In this document: in pieces, positions 59,104 through 64,000 of the stretch
How the letters are laid out: the number at the start of each line of letters is the position of its first letter
Numbering within the stretch: position 1 is the first letter of the stretch
Assembly: GCA_030549775.1 (NCBI GenBank)
Contig: CM060174.1
Span: forward strand, 48,402,707-48,466,706
Source of the DNA: Tamarix chinensis
Taxonomy: Eukaryota; Streptophyta; Magnoliopsida; Caryophyllales; Tamaricaceae
Length of the DNA: 64,000 nucleotides
Direction of reading: 5' to 3'
Translations under genes and position numbers: made by a program
Notes under the pieces: model-generated
Told to the model about the DNA's origin: nothing
The model's input: the letters and a program-made list of their open reading frames with translations, nothing else
Database searches by the model: none

Positions 59104-59759
59104 ACCATAGCCTGCCTTAATTCAAATTTTGATTTCGAAACCCCAGAAACAACCATTCTCGCCGCCGCCCCAGTAGACGAGTCGTGCACCACCACCGCCT
59201 ATCGCCGACGGCCAAAACACCCCCAGAACCGACCCTTGCACCACCCTCTACCTAAATAGATCCTCCTTTCCCCTTGATTTGCCCTGCAGGAGCCACCCCA
59301 GCCGTGCAAAACTGCCAACCCAATCAACATACTTTCACCTCTCGCTGCCCTTCGTACGCCGCCTGTCGCTGATTCCACTGCCACCAACGCCACCCCGATC
59401 CTCCAAAAAAACCAGGGGAGCCTCCTCTACCTCCCCCTGCACCCATCTTTCCCTGCCTCCCTCTCCTTCTACCTTCTCCATCATCCACCACCTTCCAACA
59501 CCTTCGGCCGCTGCACCAACCATCGTGCGCCGCCACTCCCAGCTGCACCACCACCTTCATTCCACCCCTCTTCACCTGCTGTACCTTCCACCACTTCAAA
59601 CACCCCTCCACTTCCTCTCGCTTAGCCTACATGTCCATCTTTACTCTCTCTCTCTCCTCCACTGCCGCCGCCATCGCCGCCATGCGCCACCGCAGGTTCC
59701 ATCACTAACCTTAGGTGGTGCTCCAACTTTCCCAGCCCCTAAACTAGCTTCTATAAGTG

Positions 59760-60102
59760 TTAATAATTTTTTTAATATTAATAGTATTATCCTTAATATC
59801 ACTATTATTATTATTCTTATTATTATTATTAGCTTGTATTATCATTGTTATTATTATTACTATTACCATTATTAATATTATTATTATGTATCACTCTTAT
59901 TACCTAACCTAATTTTAGAAATTCTTATAATTAAGGTATACTATTTAAAAGGCTATAACTTTAGCATTAATATGGTTACCCTTATTATTATTAGTATTAT
60001 TATTATTGTTATTGTTATTAGTATTATTATTTCTATTACTACTACTAATACTATTATCATTGTTATTATTATTAACAACTTTAGTATTAATATATTTATC
60101 TC

Positions 60103-60134
<32 letters not shown>

Positions 60135-60600
60135 CTATTACTATTAATGTTATTTAAACCGAAGTTGGAGTATTATTGTATTGTCGTTAAAGAGGAAGAA
60201 CACTTAAGCCTTAGTTTTTTATTATTTAATATTAGAACATCATTAAAATATTATTCCTAATGCCTTTAGCACTAACATTGTTACTATGGTATCATTATTA
60301 GTTATTACTATTATTATTGTTATTATTTTATTACTATTATTGTGACAAAAACATTTGAACCCTTATATTATTATTATTCAAAATATAACTTTTATCATTA
60401 TTATCTTTGGGAATATTTGTACTTTGTTGGTATTGCAATTATTATACTATTATTTTAACCCTAATACTATTATTAGACTTAGCCTTAAAAATACTAGGGT
60501 TTCTATTACTATACGCATTAGCATTACTATTATTATTATTATTATTGTCACTATTTTTCTATAACTAGTATTAGTGCTATTATTAGAAGAATAAAGCTAT
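59760..60600 (+). repeat. ATT microsatellite domain of LTR D
   Basis: Interrupted ATT/ACT runs, longest near 60105-60135, with the same flanking order as copies A-C. Confidence 0.9.
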
Positions 60601-62075
60601 TAGGTTTAATAATGTAAGTATAGTAATAAATATTAACATAAACATATTTTGACTAGTAATATCTAGTAAGCTAACTTGAAGATAAAAACTCTAGTTTTCA
60701 CGTATAATACTCCCTTTAATAATAATAATAATAATCCTAATCTTAGACTAAAATAAGGAGTAATGGTACTTTTGATAGGAGGGAAACTAATCCTTAGTAT
60801 TTTCCCTCTTATAGGCAAATCGAGCCAAAACCCTAAGGAGTTGTAGGAGCATGCTCCAAGCTCGGCGTCGCTTTAGGTAAGGATGTAGCTAAGGCCCATG
60901 TGTGTTATGTGACTTGTATGCCTTGGATGCTATATATATATCCTGCTATGTCGTGTATCATATGATTGTAATTAACTTGTCTTATGTCTAGCACAACTTG
61001 GAGTTGAGGTATGTTTGTATGTGTTTCTTATTATATGAGTATGATATGTATATACGGTGTATGATATGGCCCTCTAGGACATACATTCTAGGACAATTGA
61101 TAATAGGATATGGGAATGAAAGGACAAAAAGAAAGAAATGGGAAGTGAGTTCAGTAAGGGGGATATGAGGTTGACCAAAATACCTTATGATCCATGAGAG
61201 GAAATTAAAGAGTAAGGAATGACCAAGATGAATGAGAGATAGGAACCATACATGTGAATCTTAAAATTTGTATGGGGAATTTAGGTGTTTGCATGGGATG
61301 GATAAATCTTGCATGGGGGTGATCCTTACGTGAGAAAAGTTTATTTAGGGTGTAAACAAGCTAATGGGAGAGTTGTGGAGTGATTAGAGACTTGGGATGA
61401 AAAATAGTACATAGGTTGGTGTAAAGGTGTATAAAGGATCTGATTAGGGTTTTGGGAGGAAGTAGTAATCTGGAAAGTGCGAGAGTAAAAATGATTCAGG
61501 GAGAGTGGAGTACGGGTTAAGAGTGATATTTTACTTTATAAGGGATAAGTATGGGTTCCATGGGAGAGAAGGGATTTTGGATGAGAAGAGAGAGGTTACT
61601 TGTGGGAGAAGAAAGGTACTAGGGTTTGAAGTGGCCAACTAGGGTTTTTCATGTCACATGCAAAATCGAGAGGTAAAGTGATACGTTTTGGGATTAGACC
61701 TAATTGAGATAAGATGTGGGGCAGTGAATGAAGTAAAGTTAGTGTAAGTGAGAGAAAGTTGGGCCATATAGGTCCAATTAATGTTTTCAAGGGAAAACCC
61801 TAGAGGGTGATAGTAGGTGGAGTTGATGTCATAAGGCGTTGGGCCTTAACCCACACCCTTAGGAGTTAGTTTTTCATTATGTGTAAGCGTAAGGGGGTAT
61901 GGATGTCTGGGCATGATAAGGGGCGCAAGAGTCTCAAGATATGAGACAGGCCCGCTTAAGAGGATAGAAATAGCACGTTGAGGACATGCATGTCAAGGGT
62001 GTAATGTTTACTGAATAAGACACAAATAAGATACTAATCACTTAAAGAGAAAGACTGTTGAGTCGGGCCTAGACC

Positions 62076-62420
62076 GGTCCACCGACGAATAATAGTGGCC
62101 AGTAGCTGGGGTGCCTTGGAGACCGTTCCACCGGCGAATAATAGTGGCCAGGAGCGTTTTACCTTGCATGATTTCTGGTCCACCGGCTATAATAATGGGG
62201 GATTCTGTGCTCAACAAACCAAACATAATGAAGCTAAGCCATGGGAAATACACTAAGCACTTACAGTGAAACACCATGTGAGTTAGGGCTAGACCGGTCC
62301 ACCGGCGAATAATAGTGGCCACGAGCGTTCTACCCTAGAGACCGGTCCACCGACGAATAATAGTGGTCAGGAGTGTTTTGCCCTATATGTATTCCGGTCC
62401 ACCGGCTATAATAGTGGGGT
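62076..62420 (+). repeat. CCAC-AATAATAGTGG higher-order array, copy D
   Basis: Units GGTCCACCGRCGAATAATAG start at 62076, 62125, 62177, then 62296, 62344, 62396. Spacing is 48-52 bp within a group and 220 bp between groups. The third unit of each group differs (GGCTATAATARTGGGG). The linker (ACTAAGCACTTACAG, TTAGGGCTAGACCGG) is a diverged copy of the sequence before the first group, so the real unit is about 220 bp. Confidence 0.95.
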
Positions 62421-63116
62421 TCCCGCACTCACATGGACTATTAAAGAGTATGTATGGAATGAACATATTAGTAAGAGGAATAAAGAATAAGTTACCTGAA
62501 AAGTAACCAGGCCTTATTACATGTATCATTGTATGTTGCCTACATAATCATACCTATGTTTTATGCTCTATGTGTTTGCCTTAGCGCATCTGTTACCTTA
62601 CTCAGTACGTAGCGTAGTGATCACATGTTTCATGGGTGCTGCCCATTCCCACGAGCAGAAGACCCATCTGAGCTTGTGCAGGTAGGGGATGGTGTCTTCG
62701 ATGCCTACGACACCTACGAGGCATTGGGTGGGGCTGAGCGTTGAGCCTAAACCTAACTTGGGGATCAAGAGCGACTCGGTCAGACTCTGTTTCATTTATT
62801 GGACCTTGTATTATCATATTTTAGTTGTGTTTTTGTACTATACTTTATGTTTGAAAAACTCTAGTCACATACTATTTGTTTTATAATCCTAAATCGCACT
62901 CTGATTTCTGTATGACTTGTGTTTTATTAATGATTTGTGTTTAATGTTAACTTTATTTAGCCTTAGCACTTAGTATTGGAACGGTAGGAGTGAACCGATC
63001 TGGTACTAAGTGTGGCGGTAATGCCCCCGAGTTTACGGTTTTATCTTTTCGCTTCCGCTAAACCCTTTTAATTAAACAAAATTTTTCAGTAGTAAATTTG
63101 GGGGTGTTACACTACC

Positions 63117-64000
63117 TAAGAGGTGACATGTTAGCCTTCATTGTTTAGGTTCATTAGTGTGTCATTGTGCCCTAATTTAAGGCCCTTCTCTACTTCATAG
63201 GTGACTTATGCTCTAAATAGGGGATATTGATACTTAAGGACTAGGTAATCAAGGATTCAAGGATACTATGTTGCCTTCATGTTATAGTATGACTAAGCAT
63301 ACCATTGTGTTCCTAAGTTTAAGGTAAGGGTATTGTGTTGCTTTCAGGTGCCTAAATGACTAGGTGTACCGCTATGTCCCTTGATTAAATTGTATCCTCC
63401 TTGAGTAACAAAGTAAAATGGAAATGTTTGTTGTGTAATAAAATGGATTTTTTGGTTTTGTAGTGTCCTCAATGCCCTACCTTTGTTTTTGTTGGATTCG
63501 TTGATTCGATAGATGCCTTAGTACCCTACCTTGGTATTATTTTAGATTGTCGTTTAGGTAGTACCCTTAGTGCCTACCACTATGTTCATAATGTATTTAA
63601 CTAGTCATAAATGACTTTGTACTTTGAAATGATGAGAGGTTGACTGGTATATTTTACTATTGTATTTGAGACTAGATGTTTAGATATGTAGTTCCATTAT
63701 TTGTGATTATGGTTCATGCATTGTGCTCAAGTATGCTTTTTGGATTTTATGTGACTATGTGAAATGTGTGTATGTTACCTCTTGTGAGATATTGTGATTT
63801 ACTAAGTACGGTAAAGTTACATTGATACTATTTTTGCATATGATTATTTGAGGGCCATGGAGTAGCATGAAGTGTGTGGGAACAAGAAGGACAAGTGGAG
63901 TCCTTCAGAAGAGGTTCCATTTTTAAAGTAGGTCTTCAAGTCTAAGAGTTAGGACAATCTAGTTTCGTACCTTCAAGTGCTAGTTTTGTATTATGATCGG
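63117..64000 (+). repeat. LTR F, right part, running off the window
   Basis: Continues after solo LTR D. Repeated blocks near 63270 and 63338 (GTTGCCTTCATG...ATGACTAAGCATACC and GTTGCTTTCAGG...ATGACTAGGTGTACC, 66 bp apart) parallel the array of LTR E at 36090-36220. By comparison with E, the LTR end should lie about 0.4 kb beyond the window. Confidence 0.7.

Larger units (their letters stand above)
58286..63111 (+). repeat. Solo LTR D, inserted inside LTR F
   Basis: 4,826 bp, TGAAATACCCC...GGGGGTGTTACA, flanked by a perfect target duplication CTACC (58281-58285 and 63112-63116). Order: AT-rich start; polypyrimidine block (58590-58760); TATA box; proline-codon block (59120-59740); ATT domain; conserved GAGCATGCTCCAAGC (60848-60862); spacer; double-triplet array; AT-rich end with AACAAAATTTTTCAG. 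It has no second LTR or coding interior. It is the best-preserved copy of the family here. Confidence 0.95.

Noticed and set aside
62076..62420. Regularly spaced repeats resembling a CRISPR array
   Set aside because: Plant LTR context, imperfect units, similar spacers between groups, no cas genes. It is an LTR-internal higher-order repeat.

Overview
This is nuclear DNA of a flowering plant, probably a woody non-grass species with a large, repeat-rich genome. The evidence is an intron-split kinase gene of the plant STY/RAF-like family, many plant LTR retrotransposons primed by initiator tRNA-Met (PBS TGGTATCAGAGC and variants), plant L1-type LINEs and CACTA transposase remnants. The species cannot be named from the sequence. 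No rRNA, tRNA, CRISPR or prokaryotic feature was seen.

1-20 kb: the 3' half of one host gene and the elements in its introns. Five phase-0 exons at 10412-19985 (+) encode the kinase from the DFG motif to the stop codon. The upstream exons lie left of the window, so the intron before the first visible exon exceeds 10 kb. That intron holds two antisense Ty1/copia elements. One (1-3677) has an apparently uninterrupted gag-pol frame and is the youngest-looking element here. The other (about 4171-8490) is decayed. The next intron (8.5 kb) holds two LINE remnants in opposite orientation and a 107-bp tandem duplication next to its acceptor site.

20-33 kb: intergenic repeats. These are a perfect 32-bp inverted repeat just past the kinase, a GGGGAT-rich element, a large minus-strand LTR copy (A, about 22.5-27.235 kb), an LTR fragment (H), a gypsy gag remnant, a 109-bp tandem array and a CACTA TNP2 transposase remnant.

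33-64 kb: one nested retrotransposon complex. The oldest layer has a 5' LTR (E, 33048-37229), PBS, a gag-only interior and a 3' LTR (F, from 54046, running off the right edge). Into it went a 6.36-kb Ty3/gypsy element on the minus strand (37416-43775) and three very long solo LTRs of one family: B (43849-52815), C (47754-52400, inside B) and D (58286-63111, inside F). Target-site duplications support each insertion. Copies A-D share an unusual layout: AT-rich start, polypyrimidine block, TATA box about 810-880 bp in, proline-codon-rich block, long ATT microsatellite, then a higher-order array of 50-bp units grouped in threes. If the TATA box is real, most of this layout is transcribed leader. 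That array, seen in four copies with a positional counterpart in the E/F family, is the most unusual structure in the window.
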